Shown in pieces: positions 5,340 through 5,968 of a stretch of 5,968 nt of DNA; position 1 is the first letter of the stretch, and each line of letters opens with the position of its first letter. Location of the stretch: assembly GCA_023653245.1 (NCBI GenBank), contig JAMNXK010000152.1, positions 1-5,968 on the forward strand, in the 5' to 3' direction. A program made the position numbers and the translations under genes. This DNA comes from Tagaea sp. (GTDB taxonomy: Bacteria; Pseudomonadota; Alphaproteobacteria; CACIAM-22H2). The notes below the pieces were generated by a model that saw only the letters and a list, made by a program, of their open reading frames with translations, did no database searches and had not been told where the DNA came from.

Positions 5340-5968
5340 CTACACTTTCAGACAGGCCACGTGGTGGCCGGGTTTGACTTCGCGGATTTCGGGAATCGTT
5401 TCCTTGCACGCTTGATCCGCTAAGGGGCAGCGCGTGTGGAACACGCAGCCCGAAGGCGGGCGCAACGGGCTGGGGATCTCCCCGCCCAGCGTGCGCGGCG
5501 CGCGCCCGCGCTCGACGATCGGATCGGGAATCGGCGCGGCGTCGAGCAAGGCTTGCGTGTAGGGATGCAAGGGCTCGGCGTAGAGCGCGTCGCCGTCGGC
5601 CAATTCCATCATGCGCCCGAGATACATCACCGCCACGCGGTCGGAGATGTGGCGCACCACCGCCAAATCGTGGGCGATGAACAGATAGGTGAGGCCCAGT
5701 TTCTTCTGCAGGTTTTCCAGCAGATTGATGATCTGGCCCTGGATCGATACGTCGAGCGCCGACACGGGCTCGTCGCAGACGATGCATTCCGGCTCCATCG
5801 CGAGCGCGCGCGCAATGCCCACGCGCTGGCGCTGGCCGCCGGACATCTCGTGCGGGTAACGCTCGGCCATATAGGCGAACAGGCCCACGCCTTCGAGCAA
5901 TTCGGCCACGCGCTTTTTGGCGGCGGCCGCGTCGGGCACGATGCCGTAGACCAGCAAGGGCTCGGCGA
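5340..5968 (-). CDS. ABC transporter ATP-binding protein, OppF/DppF type, C-terminal part
   Basis: The last 208 residues are visible; the family is usually about 320-330 residues, so the start and the Walker A loop lie beyond the right edge. The fragment opens with AEPLLVYG, just past the Q-loop region. The ABC signature [15 protein letters not shown], Walker [15 protein letters not shown] with the catalytic glutamate, and the H-loop in [10 protein letters not shown] are all intact. The form [12 protein letters not shown] fits OppF/DppF rather than the DppD subunit (usually DEPTTALDV). The C-terminal oligopeptide-transporter extension begins at [16 protein letters not shown] and carries cysteines spaced C-x5-C-x6-C-x17-C near the end. 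It powers the importer on the cytoplasmic face, normally as a heterodimer with a DppD-type ATPase that should lie upstream. It is followed after 43 bases by the binding-protein gene. Confidence 0.95.
   Translation of the reverse strand, partial: AEPLLVYGIVPDAAAAKKRVAELLEGVGLFAYMAERYPHEMSGGQRQRVGIARALAMEPECIVCDEPVSALDVSIQGQIINLLENLQKKLGLTYLFIAHDLAVVRHISDRVAVMYLGRMMELADGDALYAEPLHPYTQALLDAAPIPDPIVERGRAPRTLGGEIPSPLRPPSGCVFHTRCPLADQACKETIPEIREVKPGHHVACLKV

Noticed and set aside
3722..5377. Long open frame (551 codons) on the plus strand opposite the binding-protein gene
   Set aside because: It is the antisense shadow of a clear family 5 binding-protein gene in GC-rich DNA; its translation is rich in Arg, His, Gly and Val with no recognisable domain, and no ribosome site stands out.
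1..5968. CRISPR arrays, insertion sequences, tRNA or rRNA genes
   Set aside because: I saw no regularly spaced repeats, transposase-like proteins, terminal inverted repeats with target duplications, or RNA gene signatures on either strand.

Overview
This is a high-GC bacterial window, roughly two-thirds GC by eye. Every gene I can support lies on the minus strand, so transcription runs from the high coordinates to the low ones. The protein families, the Tat-type signal on the binding protein and the base composition suggest an alphaproteobacterium, possibly of the Rhodospirillales or a related group. That placement is an inference from style, not from a marker gene.

In transcription order the window holds: the C-terminal two-thirds of an OppF/DppF-type ABC ATPase (start beyond the right edge); a family 5 solute-binding protein; two inner-membrane permeases (DppB type, then DppC type) separated by only a few bases; a 200-bp spacer with a stem-loop and a possible promoter; a GNAT acetyltransferase; a small MarR-like winged-helix regulator; and the first 153 residues of a 5-oxoprolinase (rest beyond the left edge). 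A second ATPase of the DppD type is expected upstream but is not in view.

The right-hand part is an ordinary peptide/nickel/opine-type importer: binding protein in the periplasm, two permeases, ATPase on the cytoplasmic side. The left-hand part looks like a regulated enzyme unit. 5-Oxoprolinase uses ATP to open pyroglutamate to glutamate, so the importer may deliver pyroglutamate, pyroglutamyl or gamma-glutamyl compounds. This functional link rests only on neighbourhood.

The most informative signal is non-coding. Two dyad-symmetric sites flank the regulator gene, one just before its start (centre 1056) and one between it and the oxoprolinase (centre 503). They have the same 8-5-8 geometry and share the 19-bp consensus CGTyGrCaaawCGTCrACG. 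The second covers the -35 and spacer of a near-consensus promoter (TTGACA, 17 bp, CATAAT) for the oxoprolinase. The first lies just downstream of a weaker candidate -10 and is extended to a perfect 13-bp inverted repeat that contains the regulator's Shine-Dalgarno sequence. I read this as an autoregulated repressor with a defined operator that also controls the 5-oxoprolinase. No wholly new gene family or mobile system is visible.
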